Source: Bacteroidaceae bacterium
Lineage (GTDB): Bacteria; Bacteroidota; Bacteroidia; Bacteroidales; Bacteroidaceae
Direction: 5' to 3'
Assembly (NCBI GenBank): GCA_024398635.1
Contig: JAKSIV010000005.1
Span: 34,324 to 98,323 of the forward strand
DNA length: 64,000 nucleotides
Part shown: piece by piece, positions 1 through 8,664 of the stretch
Layout: every line of letters begins with the position of its first letter
How positions within the stretch are numbered: position 1 is the stretch's first letter
Translations under genes and position numbers: made by a program
Notes under the pieces: model-generated
Database searches by the model: none
What the model was told of the DNA's origin: nothing
What the model saw: the letters and a program-made list of their open reading frames with translations, nothing else

Positions 1-253
1 GGTTCATGAAGACGTAGCCCATCTCATCCTGATACAGGTACTGGTAAGGACGACGCTCCACGCGAACATCCTCCAACTTGAAACCGATCTGGAATGTGCG
101 CTCCAATACACGACCGTTAACAACGTTCTTAAGCTTGGTGCGTACGAATGTGTTTCCCTTACCGGGCTTTACATGGAGAAAATCAATGCAGAAATAAAGC
201 TGGCCCTCCAAATTGATGCAGGTACCGATCTTAATGTCTTGACAAAGAATCAT
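1..253 (-). CDS. efp: Elongation factor P, 5' part (runs off left edge)
   Basis: EF-P binds ribosomes stalled on polyproline and promotes peptide-bond formation. Reading leftward from the ATG at 251-253, the product begins [17 protein letters not shown] and continues through [11 protein letters not shown]. This is the N-terminal KOW-like domain of EF-P, including the KPGKG loop whose lysine reaches the peptidyl-transferase centre and is modified in many bacteria. The later segment [13 protein letters not shown] is also typical. Only 84 codons of an expected ~185-190 lie in the window, so it is truncated by the window edge, not broken. It diverges from rpmH, and a TACTTTTG box lies 45 nt upstream of its start. 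Confidence 0.95.
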   Translation of the reverse strand, partial: MILCQDIKIGTCINLEGQLYFCIDFLHVKPGKGNTFVRTKLKNVVNGRVLERTFQIGFKLEDVRVERRPYQYLYQDEMGYVFMN

Positions 254-297
254 AAAAGTCTGTTTGTTCTATTATTAATAAAAATCTTTTCGCATTG

Positions 298-305
298 CAA
301 AAGTA
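298..305 (-). promoter_or_regulatory. Promoter -7 box for efp
   Basis: On the minus strand this reads TACTTTTG, a full match to the Bacteroidota -7 consensus TAnnTTTG. It predicts an efp leader of about 40 nt. No convincing -33 TTTG is visible. Promoter function is inferred from the motif and its position between divergent genes. Confidence 0.6.
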
Positions 306-377
306 GTGCAATGAGACAAATAGACAAAACTTTAGACAAAAAAAGAGATGCAATTTGCATATTAAGAAAAAAGAAAC

Positions 378-385
378 TACCTTTG
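378..385 (+). promoter_or_regulatory. Promoter -7 box for rpmH
   Basis: TACCTTTG, a full match to TAnnTTTG, lies 46 nt before the rpmH start and would give a leader of about 40 nt. It forms a divergent pair with the efp box at 298-305. Confidence 0.6.
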
Positions 386-431
386 CCCTCCGATTCCCAA
401 ACTGATAGGAAAACAATAAAAATATATAACG

Positions 432-593
432 ATGAAAAGAACATTTCAGCCTTCTAACAGGAAGAGAAAGAACAAGCACGGTTTCCGTGAGAGAATGGCC
501 TCAGCAAACGGCCGCAGGGTACTTGCATCACGCAGAGCAAAGGGCCGCAAGAAACTGACAGTATCTGACGAGTACTGCGGAAACAAGAAGTAA
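432..593 (+). CDS. rpmH: 50S ribosomal protein L34
   Basis: A 53-residue, highly basic protein beginning [18 protein letters not shown], which is the diagnostic start of L34, followed by [19 protein letters not shown] and a Bacteroidota-type tail ending EYCGNKK. L34 is a late-assembling large-subunit protein. The gene is monocistronic here: it has its own TAnnTTTG box upstream and a strong hairpin terminator about 30 nt after the stop. The usual neighbours of rpmH in other phyla (rnpA, dnaA) are absent. Confidence 0.97.
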   Translation: MKRTFQPSNRKRKNKHGFRERMASANGRRVLASRRAKGRKKLTVSDEYCGNKK

Positions 594-620
594 TACTTTA
601 TTATCATAGGGTATATAAGA

Positions 621-653
621 ATGGGTCGGACTTGACGTCCGGCCCATTTGTTT
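621..653 (+). terminator. Rho-independent terminator of rpmH
   Basis: Arms 621-631 (atgggtcggac) and 637-647 (gtccggcccat) pair over 11 bp with one G-U, with a 5-nt loop and a following ttgtttt tract. Confidence 0.8.
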
Positions 654-662
654 TAACTGGTC

Positions 663-705
663 TACAAAAAAAGAGTCCGGTATGAACCGAAGTCATACCG
701 GACTC
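663..705 (-). terminator. Rho-independent terminator of the SusCD operon
   Basis: A perfect 13-bp stem (673-685 with 693-705) and a 7-nt loop. On the minus strand it is followed by TTTTTTT (664-670 as A on plus). It sits 20 nt past the stop of the last gene of the leftward SusC-SusD operon. Confidence 0.85.
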
Positions 706-724
706 AAAATATTAGCAAAGTAGA

Positions 725-1738
725 TTACTGTACGTCGCTGAAATCAATCTCGAAGGGTATTTCAGTACCCCAAGTGAGTGTATAACCCTCGTAAGCACCA
801 TCTTCAATGTACCATCCTACAAGTGCAGTGAAAGAGAGGATATTTGTCTGAGTGTCAAGCTCACCGTTGAATGACTCGAATGTAAGGTCACCACCTTCGC
901 CGTAATCTGCATAAATCCAACCCTGAGCAGCCTGAGCCACAGCCTGAGAAGGAGCTGATACTGAATAATCCTTCTTGTTGATGAAGACGTTGAATTCTGC
1001 AGGAACGCCCAATCCGAGGAAATCAAAACCAATGGTCAGACCGATATAATCATCTGCCTCAAAACCAGGCTTAATAATTACGGCCGGGATAGAATTCATT
1101 ACGGTTACGGTAACAGCCTGTGAGGCATCATCCTCAATAATGTCATCATAACCGGTCCAAGCTACAGAATTACCGCCTGCATAATATGACAACTGCAAAG
1201 GAGCAGCAGCTACAAATGTTGCGCAGTAACTGTAATCAGAACCATCGGCCATTGTGAAGAACGAAGGAACACGATTGTTGAATCCCATTGTCGATGACCA
1301 TCCGGGAACAACTGTACCATCCTTATGTACGATATTTGCTGTGAACTGCATCTTATCACCGATAGCAGGTGCTGCAATACCAAGTTTGTCGCACAATGCA
1401 GCCATATCAATCTTAACCTCACCGGGGATAGTGGTGATACCTTCGGCAGCTATAGCAGAAGAAACGTTACCGTTAACGGCAGTGTAAACGCAGAGAAGTT
1501 GAACCTCCTTAAGATAGGAAGTAAAATCACCCATATACTGGGGCACATCCAGTTTGACGTAGAAATCGCCATCAGCAGAACCTGCATTCAACAAAAGGTC
1601 ATGCTGTGTTGATTTACTAACTGAAACGGCAAATGAGTGTACAGTACCTTGGAGATCATAAGGAAGCTCAGGCTCCTTACTGCAACTTGCAAGTACTGCA
1701 GGAATGGCTAATGCCAATAATATTTTTGATGTTTTCAT
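725..1738 (-). CDS. SusCD-associated outer-membrane lipoprotein, unknown ligand
   Basis: A 337-residue protein with a lipoprotein signal (MKTSKILLALAIPAVLASC, Cys19 as the lipid-attachment residue) followed by an acidic SKEPELP linker typical of surface export in Bacteroidales. The rest is beta-rich and hydrophilic with no catalytic motif I recognise. It is the last gene of the SusC-SusD operon, 23 nt after susD, the position usually held by a surface glycan-binding protein (SusE/SusF-like or other SGBP). I therefore infer that it binds the same ligand as the SusCD pair. Family membership is not recognisable from the sequence alone. Confidence 0.75.
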   Translation of the reverse strand: MKTSKILLALAIPAVLASCSKEPELPYDLQGTVHSFAVSVSKSTQHDLLLNAGSADGDFYVKLDVPQYMGDFTSYLKEVQLLCVYTAVNGNVSSAIAAEGITTIPGEVKIDMAALCDKLGIAAPAIGDKMQFTANIVHKDGTVVPGWSSTMGFNNRVPSFFTMADGSDYSYCATFVAAAPLQLSYYAGGNSVAWTGYDDIIEDDASQAVTVTVMNSIPAVIIKPGFEADDYIGLTIGFDFLGLGVPAEFNVFINKKDYSVSAPSQAVAQAAQGWIYADYGEGGDLTFESFNGELDTQTNILSFTALVGWYIEDGAYEGYTLTWGTEIPFEIDFSDVQ

Positions 1739-1761
1739 AATGTTGAATCAGTTTAAGTTAA

Positions 1762-3450
1762 TCACTGAACATCCCAGAATACGTTAGTATATGCGCTAAC
1801 TGTACGATTCTTGTTGTTGATATTCGCATTATTGAGTTGAGTCTCAGAATCGGGGTACCACATGATTCTGGGATAATCCAGAATTACAGAGCAGTCATAT
1901 GCAAGAGGCTGAGGCAGCGGAGAGGCTGCTTGAGTCTGATCATAAGGAGTATAGATCTTTCTTTCATCATTTCCCTTGAAGAGTACGGGATAACCGGTAC
2001 GACGGATATCATTGTAAGCCTCAACAGAATTGAAGAAATTGGCAATCCACTTCTCGGTCATGACAATCTCAAGTTTCTTATCATTTGTTGCGGCATTGTC
2101 ATAAGCACTGTTTACGCCAAACAGGAAACCGGTGATTTGAGTCTCAGTGATAGCAGGAACGGTAGCATCTGAAGCCTGAGCTACAGAATTTACGTGCGCG
2201 ATAGAGGCTCTGATTCCCTGCTCAAGAAGTTGTTTTGCATCACCTGCAACACCCTCGGTAAGCACAAGTTCAGCCTTCATGAAAGGTACCGAATAAGCCT
2301 GAAGCATTCTGTCGGGAGCAATACCGTTACCCTTACCTGCAACACTACCGCCCAGACCGTCATCAAACTTACCGCCTACGGGATAGATACCGATACATGT
2401 CATTGCAGATTCCTGAGACATAGATGACTTACCGGAATTACTGCCTGTAAAGATTGAAACGAAAGCACCGTCACGGTAATCGGTCTCATTGTTAGCTTTA
2501 GCGGTTGCTGAAATCTGATTTACATAATAGTAAGGAATACGGGGATCAACTAACCCTGCAAGAGGATTCTGCTTGAAGTTGTAGGTCTTACCGTTAAGAA
2601 CCTCATAGAACCAAGGATTGATCCAAACACTCTTCTGACCCCCCTCGTATTCATCAACATAGCCTGATTTACGCTCGTCGGAAGGAGTCTTGGTTGCTGA
2701 GTGCGGGAACTGGAGATCCTCACCGTCACCAATGAAATTATCCTCTGTCAGGAGAGCGTTCAACTCTGTCTGCCATCCGGTAATATCGGCCTTGGCCTTA
2801 CGGGACTGAACCAACAGCTTGAGTTTGAGGGTATTTGCAGCCTTAAGCCATTTTGCAGCGTCACCACCGTAGAAAAGGTCATTGGCGCCAATAGCCAGAG
2901 GATTATCTGCACTTGTATCCTTGAAATTGGCAATTGCCTGATTGATTACAACAAGAAGGTCATTGTAGATATCCTTACTGGCATCAGCCTTAGGAGCCTC
3001 AATACCGGCTACGTTTGCCTCTGAATAAGGAATATCACCCCAAAGGTCTACTAAATTCATATAAGTGTAAACCCTGAGGACGCGGCCTATACCTGCATAA
3101 ATGGCGTCATTAACTGCATCGCCCTGTTTGATAAGCTCATCACAGTTCTTGATGGCATACCTGTATGCCTGATCCCATGTATTGCCAAGTGTGGAATAAC
3201 CGGCAACCAAAGAATAGTTATCTACCTCACGGCTTGTGGTGTGCTGAACATATGATTCCAGATGAGTATTGATATAATAACCCTCGGAGAAAGTAGCACC
3301 TACCTCATATTCCGTGCAGGTAAGCAGCTGAGAAACATCCAGGTCTGTCACTGCGTACGGATCCTGGTTAATATCCAGGTCACAGCCGGTCAGTGAGAAA
3401 GCCATGACTCCAGCTCCAAGTAAATAGAATAATTTATTTTTCATAATCAT
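1762..3450 (-). CDS. SusD/RagB-like nutrient-binding outer-membrane lipoprotein
   Basis: 562 residues. The signal peptide ends in a lipobox (SLTGC) followed by DLDINQDPYAVTDLD, the start typical of the SusD-like_2 family. Further hallmarks are the helical tetratricopeptide-like core (for example GRVLRVYTYMNLVDLWGDIPYSE) and the C-terminal NDIRRTGYP and PRIMWYPDSE segments. SusD proteins form the lid over the SusC channel and capture oligosaccharides or peptides. ATGs at 3450 and 3444 are both possible starts. It begins 7 nt after susC, so the two are co-transcribed. The ligand cannot be deduced. Confidence 0.93.
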   Translation of the reverse strand: MIMKNKLFYLLGAGVMAFSLTGCDLDINQDPYAVTDLDVSQLLTCTEYEVGATFSEGYYINTHLESYVQHTTSREVDNYSLVAGYSTLGNTWDQAYRYAIKNCDELIKQGDAVNDAIYAGIGRVLRVYTYMNLVDLWGDIPYSEANVAGIEAPKADASKDIYNDLLVVINQAIANFKDTSADNPLAIGANDLFYGGDAAKWLKAANTLKLKLLVQSRKAKADITGWQTELNALLTEDNFIGDGEDLQFPHSATKTPSDERKSGYVDEYEGGQKSVWINPWFYEVLNGKTYNFKQNPLAGLVDPRIPYYYVNQISATAKANNETDYRDGAFVSIFTGSNSGKSSMSQESAMTCIGIYPVGGKFDDGLGGSVAGKGNGIAPDRMLQAYSVPFMKAELVLTEGVAGDAKQLLEQGIRASIAHVNSVAQASDATVPAITETQITGFLFGVNSAYDNAATNDKKLEIVMTEKWIANFFNSVEAYNDIRRTGYPVLFKGNDERKIYTPYDQTQAASPLPQPLAYDCSVILDYPRIMWYPDSETQLNNANINNKNRTVSAYTNVFWDVQ

Positions 3451-3457
3451 CAGTCAA

Positions 3458-6400
3458 TTAGAAAGTGAAACTCAGGTTGAAAGCAACTCTCCTGGTTGAA
3501 GGAGCACCAGTGTAATCAATACCCTGAACGTTTGTGTCACCGAATGTATTCACAACAGGATCATAGTTGGAATGTCTGGGAACATTGGGGGCAAAGTACC
3601 AGAGGTTACGTCCTACAACTGAAACCTCAGCATTTGAGAGTTTAAGCTTGCTTATGAAATTCTTGGGAAGGCTATAAGCAAGAGTAACCTCTCTGAGGCG
3701 CCATACTGTTGCATCGTAAACAGCAACCTCATCGCAAGAGTTGATAGCGAAGGTTGAATATGGACCACCTGAGAACCAGAGATCGGCCTCACCGATTGCG
3801 GTGGTATTCCAGATATAATTGCCTTCAGCGTCAACGATAGGCTGGAGAGTGTTGGCATCACCGTAAACACCATTAATGATGCGGGTTCCAAGACGATCCT
3901 CGGTATCCTTGGTAACACCACGGCCCAGAAGGTCTGTCAGATAGGAACTGAATACGCAGCCACCCTTCTGATAGTCAACCATGAAGCTGAGAGATACGTC
4001 CTTATACTTGAATGTATTGGTAAGGGCGGTCTTGAAATCGGGGTTAGGATCACCTATGATTCCATTCTCAGTATCATTGATGTACATACCAGTTGAAGGA
4101 TCAACGAGTGGAATACCATCGGCTGTGCGGGCAAGTTTCTCACCCTTAAGGATACCGTAAGGCTGTCCCTTGATCAGGACTGCATGAGGAGCGTCAAAGT
4201 CACCACCGATTACGATCTCTTCAACACCGTCGGCAAGTTCAACAATCTCTGACTTGTTCTTGGTGTATGTAAGATACATGCTCCAGGTGAAGTCCTTGGT
4301 AACTACAGGATAAAGGTCAACACCAAGTTCGAAACCCTTGTTGCTGATAGAACCGAAGTTGGTAACGAATGAGTTGTAACCGGTAGAAGGAGCAGATGAC
4401 TTGGCGCCGATCTGATTCTCTGAGAGACGGTTATAAACTGTAGCGTCAATACCTATACGGCTGTCAAAGAACTTAAGTTCAAGTCCTGCCTCAACCTCAG
4501 AGGTAAACTCAGGCTCAAGTTCAGGATCGTACAGAACGGTGGGAAGTTCCATCATACCCTGGCCCATATAAGGAGAACCAACTACATAAGTACCGTTGTT
4601 ATAGTAAGCACCGGCATCATTACCGACCTTGGCCCAACCTGCACGGATCTTACCGAAATTCATGAAGCTGTCGCTCATGCCAAGGGCATCAGTGAATACG
4701 ATAGATCCTGATACAGCGGGATAGAAGAAGCTGTTATGCTCTATAGGAAGTGTTGAAGAGACATCATTACGACCTGAAATATTCAGGAATGCCCACTGAT
4801 TGTAATCCAGAAGGATATCGGCGAACAGACCGTACTTGCGGGTTCTTGAGTAAGACTCACTGGCGGTCTGACCCTTTGTATTGGCAAGATCGAATATTTT
4901 GGGGTTGATAATATCTGTACCTGATGCACCCATTGCCTCGTAGGTATCCTGGTTGTAGTTGTGACCGAAGGTGGCCCTTACACCCAGATCAGAGAATCTC
5001 TTGTTGAAGGTGAGCAGCAATGTTGACTCGATCTCCTGATCACTTGACTCTGACTTGCTCAGATAACCCTTTCCTGCATAACCGCGTGAACCAAGGTTGA
5101 CGATGGTCTTACGCTGGAACATATACTCGTTTACACCCAGAGTGTAATCCAGGGTGAGCCACTTGGTAAACTCGAATGAGAAGTTTGCATTGGCAACGAT
5201 ACGTCTCTGAATAGTCTGGAACTTATCATTCTCCCATGCCCAATAGGGGTTGTTGGCCGATGAAGAGAGTTGGAACAGCAGGTTGCTGCCATCCTTCTTC
5301 TGATAGGGGAAGTTCTGGATATCCCAGCTACGAGGCATGATGAATGCACGGGCAAGAGAGTTCATACCTCCGTTCGGTGCCGCTGACTGGTTATTACCAT
5401 ACATAGGTGAGAACTGGTCTGTATAAGAATAGGCCAGGTTACCTCCTGCGCGGAATCTCTTTCCGAACTTCTGGTTACCACCAACTGAGAATGAGTAACG
5501 GTCAAACTCTGATCCGGGAATGTAACTGTCCTGATCAGTACGTGACAGTGTCATGTTGAAGTTACCCTCATCTGTTACTTTCTGGACATTTGCAGACAGA
5601 TCAAATACGTGACCTTTCTTGAAAAGGTCCTTTACGTTGTTGGGATATGCCTTGTAAGGCACGTTGCCTGCAAGGTCGGGATAGAGCTCAAGTGCCAGTT
5701 CAGGATATTCAGCGGCAATCTCAGAATACATAGGAATGGTCATACCATCCTCGAATGGAGCACCCCATGAACCGTTTGATCCGGCAATATTGAAGTCAGA
5801 ACCCTGTCCGTAACTGTTCTGATAGTCGGGCAGTGAAGCTATTGTCTCGATAGCATATGATGAATTCACGTTTACAGAGAAACCGCTCTTGGCACCAGCC
5901 TTCTTGGAGCCGGACTTGGTTGTGATGAGGATCACACCGTTAGCGGCACGTGAACCGTAAAGTACAGCTGCAGCAGCACCCTTAAGAACGCTCATAGACT
6001 CAATGTCATTGGGGTCAAGAGTTGAAATACCGGAGCCGAATGCACCACTGTTACCTGATCCGCGACCACTTGCGCTTGTACCGTCATTACTGTAAGGTAC
6101 ACCATCCACTACATACAGAGGCTGGTTGTTACCGTTGAATGATGAGTTACCACGGATTGTGATACGGGTAGCACTACCGGCGTCACCACTGGGAGCGCTG
6201 ATCTGCACACCGGCAATCTTACCGTCCAATGCACGAAGCATATCGGGCTCAGCCTTCATGATGGCCTCTTCAGCATCAACTTTTGTTACGGTATAACCAA
6301 GAGAACGCTCGGAACGCTGGATACCTACAGCGGTAATCAGCACCTCGTCCACCTCAATTGAACCGGGGTTAAGGGTAACGTTGATAACTCGTCTTCCGTT

Positions 6401-6649
6401 CACGGGAACAGTCTTGGACTCATAACCCATGAAAGAGAAAACCAAAGAACCGTTTGAAGGAGCGGTAATGGTGTAAGCACCATCCAGATCAGTAGTTGTT
6501 CCGGTTGTCGCTCCCTCTACAGATACTGTAACTGCCGGCATGGGACTACCATCGTCCGCTGCGGTTGCAACACCTGTAACTTGCACATTCTGAGCATAGG
6601 CAAGTCCTGCGCACAGAACAGCAGTCATCATTAAGAGAATTTTTCTCAT
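3458..6649 (-). CDS. SusC/RagA-family TonB-dependent outer-membrane transporter
   Basis: About 1063 residues from the ATG at 6647-6649, which begins a good signal peptide (MRKILLMMTAVLCAGLAYAQ); an in-frame TTG at 6682 would add 11 residues with no support. Order of parts: signal peptide; carboxypeptidase-regulatory-like domain (about 20-100, TDLDGAYTI, FSFMGYESK); plug domain with LDGKIAGVQI, ITIRGNSS and PLYVVDGVPY motifs; then a long beta-barrel ending in aromatic SFTF. It imports the SusD-bound substrate using TonB energy. First gene of a three-gene operon. No glycosidase, sulfatase or anti-sigma/sigma pair is adjacent, so the substrate is unknown. Confidence 0.95.
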   Translation of the reverse strand: MRKILLMMTAVLCAGLAYAQNVQVTGVATAADDGSPMPAVTVSVEGATTGTTTDLDGAYTITAPSNGSLVFSFMGYESKTVPVNGRRVINVTLNPGSIEVDEVLITAVGIQRSERSLGYTVTKVDAEEAIMKAEPDMLRALDGKIAGVQISAPSGDAGSATRITIRGNSSFNGNNQPLYVVDGVPYSNDGTSASGRGSGNSGAFGSGISTLDPNDIESMSVLKGAAAAVLYGSRAANGVILITTKSGSKKAGAKSGFSVNVNSSYAIETIASLPDYQNSYGQGSDFNIAGSNGSWGAPFEDGMTIPMYSEIAAEYPELALELYPDLAGNVPYKAYPNNVKDLFKKGHVFDLSANVQKVTDEGNFNMTLSRTDQDSYIPGSEFDRYSFSVGGNQKFGKRFRAGGNLAYSYTDQFSPMYGNNQSAAPNGGMNSLARAFIMPRSWDIQNFPYQKKDGSNLLFQLSSSANNPYWAWENDKFQTIQRRIVANANFSFEFTKWLTLDYTLGVNEYMFQRKTIVNLGSRGYAGKGYLSKSESSDQEIESTLLLTFNKRFSDLGVRATFGHNYNQDTYEAMGASGTDIINPKIFDLANTKGQTASESYSRTRKYGLFADILLDYNQWAFLNISGRNDVSSTLPIEHNSFFYPAVSGSIVFTDALGMSDSFMNFGKIRAGWAKVGNDAGAYYNNGTYVVGSPYMGQGMMELPTVLYDPELEPEFTSEVEAGLELKFFDSRIGIDATVYNRLSENQIGAKSSAPSTGYNSFVTNFGSISNKGFELGVDLYPVVTKDFTWSMYLTYTKNKSEIVELADGVEEIVIGGDFDAPHAVLIKGQPYGILKGEKLARTADGIPLVDPSTGMYINDTENGIIGDPNPDFKTALTNTFKYKDVSLSFMVDYQKGGCVFSSYLTDLLGRGVTKDTEDRLGTRIINGVYGDANTLQPIVDAEGNYIWNTTAIGEADLWFSGGPYSTFAINSCDEVAVYDATVWRLREVTLAYSLPKNFISKLKLSNAEVSVVGRNLWYFAPNVPRHSNYDPVVNTFGDTNVQGIDYTGAPSTRRVAFNLSFTF

Positions 6650-6760
6650 AGACAATTTATTTAGTTTGACAATAGTTTTCAATGTAGCATGTACTTCAAA
6701 GTCGGGTTAAAACTTTGCCTTTTCTTGTTGCATAAATCAAAAAACTTCGCTACAATGGGG

Positions 6761-6768
6761 CAAATGTA
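6761..6768 (-). promoter_or_regulatory. Probable promoter -7 box for the SusCD operon
   Basis: The minus strand reads TACATTTG, matching TAnnTTTG, 111 nt upstream of the susC ATG. The implied leader of about 105 nt is long enough to hold a regulatory element, but I see no clear hairpin in it. Confidence 0.45.
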
Positions 6769-6928
6769 AACAAATTGATGATATGTTAGTCTATTTTTTT
6801 TAAAAAATGCAAAAGATATGGCAAAACGCGCGTCTTAAAGAGCTCTTTTGTAACATATCTGCATGGTTTTTGTAAGTTTTGAGATACACCTTATATAAAT
6901 ATACCGTAGCAATAGAGAAAAAATGCAC

Positions 6929-6936
6929 TATCTTTG
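6929..6936 (+). promoter_or_regulatory. Promoter -7 box for the PASTA-rluD-ddl operon
   Basis: TATCTTTG, a full TAnnTTTG match, lies 26 nt before the PASTA-protein ATG, giving a leader of about 22 nt. Confidence 0.6.
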
Positions 6937-6962
6937 TACTCAAATAAGATTTCATACAAAAT

Positions 6963-7580
6963 ATGAGCAAGAACGCTGGCAACAAAAAACGCACAATAGG
7001 CTGGATATTGCTTAATCTGTTGATTATGGCCATATTGGCCTTCCTGTTGATTGTCATCACATTCAAATGGATAGAATCCTACACCCGCCACGGAGAGTAT
7101 ATATCGGTTCCCGATGTGCATGGTATGTTTGAGGATGAGGCCGGCAAGACGCTTGCCGCCGCAGGACTCAAGTATGAGGTGCTGGATTATAAATATGACA
7201 AGATGATGGTTGAAGGCGGTGTGATAGAGCAGAAGCCCAAATCCGGATCATATGTCAAAGACGGGCGAACCATTTACCTTACGCTCAACTCGGGAAGGGA
7301 GCCTCTGAGGGCTGTTCCCGATGTGGCCGACAACAGTTCACTGCGTGCCGCCGAATCCAGACTGAATGCCGCAGGATTCAAATTGGGCAGGACGGTATAT
7401 GTTGACGGAGATCTGGACTGGGTATATGAAATAAGGTACCAGGGTGAAAAGATAGAAGCCGGGACCCAGATACCCGAAGGTTCCACCCTCACCATAGTTG
7501 CAGGTAACGGCAACCCTGTCGAACACATTGAAGAGGTTGATTCAACCACCATAATAGACTCCGATTTCTTTGAAGAATAA
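6963..7580 (+). CDS. Single-pass membrane protein with PASTA domains
   Basis: 205 residues. A short basic cytoplasmic tail is followed by one transmembrane helix (about residues 14-36). Two PASTA domains follow outside: about 45-112 (ISVPDVHGMFEDEAGKTL to TIYLTLNSG) and about 115-182 (VPDVADNSSLRAAESRL to STLTIVAGNG). PASTA domains bind uncrosslinked peptidoglycan or beta-lactams in kinases and penicillin-binding proteins; here there is no kinase or transpeptidase part. Its frame ends 4 nt before the rluD-like ATG, and the same operon encodes D-Ala-D-Ala ligase, which fits a cell-wall sensing or scaffolding role (inference). Confidence 0.88.
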   Translation: MSKNAGNKKRTIGWILLNLLIMAILAFLLIVITFKWIESYTRHGEYISVPDVHGMFEDEAGKTLAAAGLKYEVLDYKYDKMMVEGGVIEQKPKSGSYVKDGRTIYLTLNSGREPLRAVPDVADNSSLRAAESRLNAAGFKLGRTVYVDGDLDWVYEIRYQGEKIEAGTQIPEGSTLTIVAGNGNPVEHIEEVDSTTIIDSDFFEE

Positions 7581-7584
7581 CCTC

Positions 7585-8655
7585 ATGGTTGAACTGGAAG
7601 ACGAGATTGAAGAGTCACTTGAGGACCTGGAGCCCACCCCTGATGCGGCGGAGCTTTATGAGCATTTCCGCGTGGTGGCCGACAAGGGGCAGAGTCTGCT
7701 CCGTGTGGACAAGTTCCTGTTTGACCATCTGGAGCACTCTTCGCGCAACCGCATACAGAATGCCGCCGACGCCGGTATGGTGATGGCCAACGGCCGGCCT
7801 GTAAAAAGTAATTATAAGGTAAAGCCGCTTGACGTGATCACGGTCATGATGGACCGTCCGCGTTACAACAGTGATATTGAGCCCGAGGATATTCCTCTGG
7901 ATGTAGTGTATGAGGATGACTGCCTCATGGTGGTAAACAAGCCGGCAGGTCTGGTGGTTCATCCGGGATGCGGAAACTTTCACGGAACACTGGTAAATGC
8001 TGTGGCCTGGCACTTGAGGGATAGCCCCAATTACGATCCCAACAGTCCGCAGGTAGGTCTGGTGCACCGCATAGACAAGGACACTTCCGGCCTGCTTGTA
8101 GTTGCAAAAACGCCTGATGCCAAGACTTGTCTGGGCAAACAGTTCTTTGACAAAACCACTAAGCGTGCATATCAGGCTTTGGTTTGGGGCGTTCCCGATC
8201 CGGCCGAAGGTACTATTGAGAGTCAGATAACGCGCAACCCCAAGGACCGTCTTCAGATGGCGGTATCGTTTGACCCCGAGGTGGGCAAACATGCGGTGAC
8301 CCATTACACGGTCCTGGGAAGGTTCGGATACACATCACTGGTGGAATGTCGTCTGGAGACCGGACGTACGCATCAGATCAGGGTGCACATGAAACATATC
8401 GGCCACCCGCTGTTCAGCGACGAGCGTTACGGAGGTGACCAGATACTCAAAGGTACCACCTACAGCAAGTACCGTCAGTTCGTGCAGAACTGTTTTGAGA
8501 TATGCCCCCGTCAGGCACTGCATGCCAAGACACTGGGATTTGTGCATCCCAAGACCGGAAAGGAGATGTTCTTCAACTCCGAACTTCCGGCCGATATGCA
8601 GACCCTTATCGCCCGTTGGAGGGATTATGTCAGTTCAAGAGACTTTGAAAAATAG
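7585..8655 (+). CDS. rluD: RluA/RluD-family 23S rRNA pseudouridine synthase
   Basis: 356 residues from the ATG at 7585; an upstream in-frame TTG at 7570 overlapping the previous gene is less likely. After an acidic N-terminus comes an S4 RNA-binding domain (about 40-100, LLRVDKFLFDHLEHSSRNRIQ). The catalytic domain follows, with the signature VHRIDKDTSGLLVVAKT, whose Asp makes the covalent attack on uridine, and GRTHQIRVHMKHIGHPL. It isomerises uridines in rRNA, by analogy with RluD in helix 69. Exact target sites cannot be told from sequence. Second gene of a five-gene operon. Confidence 0.92.
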   Translation: MVELEDEIEESLEDLEPTPDAAELYEHFRVVADKGQSLLRVDKFLFDHLEHSSRNRIQNAADAGMVMANGRPVKSNYKVKPLDVITVMMDRPRYNSDIEPEDIPLDVVYEDDCLMVVNKPAGLVVHPGCGNFHGTLVNAVAWHLRDSPNYDPNSPQVGLVHRIDKDTSGLLVVAKTPDAKTCLGKQFFDKTTKRAYQALVWGVPDPAEGTIESQITRNPKDRLQMAVSFDPEVGKHAVTHYTVLGRFGYTSLVECRLETGRTHQIRVHMKHIGHPLFSDERYGGDQILKGTTYSKYRQFVQNCFEICPRQALHAKTLGFVHPKTGKEMFFNSELPADMQTLIARWRDYVSSRDFEK

Positions 8656-8664
8656 ATATATAGA

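Noticed and set aside
173..457. 94-codon plus frame between efp and rpmH
   Set aside because: It overlaps the efp start, both promoters and the rpmH start, and its product resembles no family.
7615..8304. 229-codon open frame on the minus strand
   Set aside because: Antisense shadow of the rluD-type gene; no recognisable motifs or promoter.
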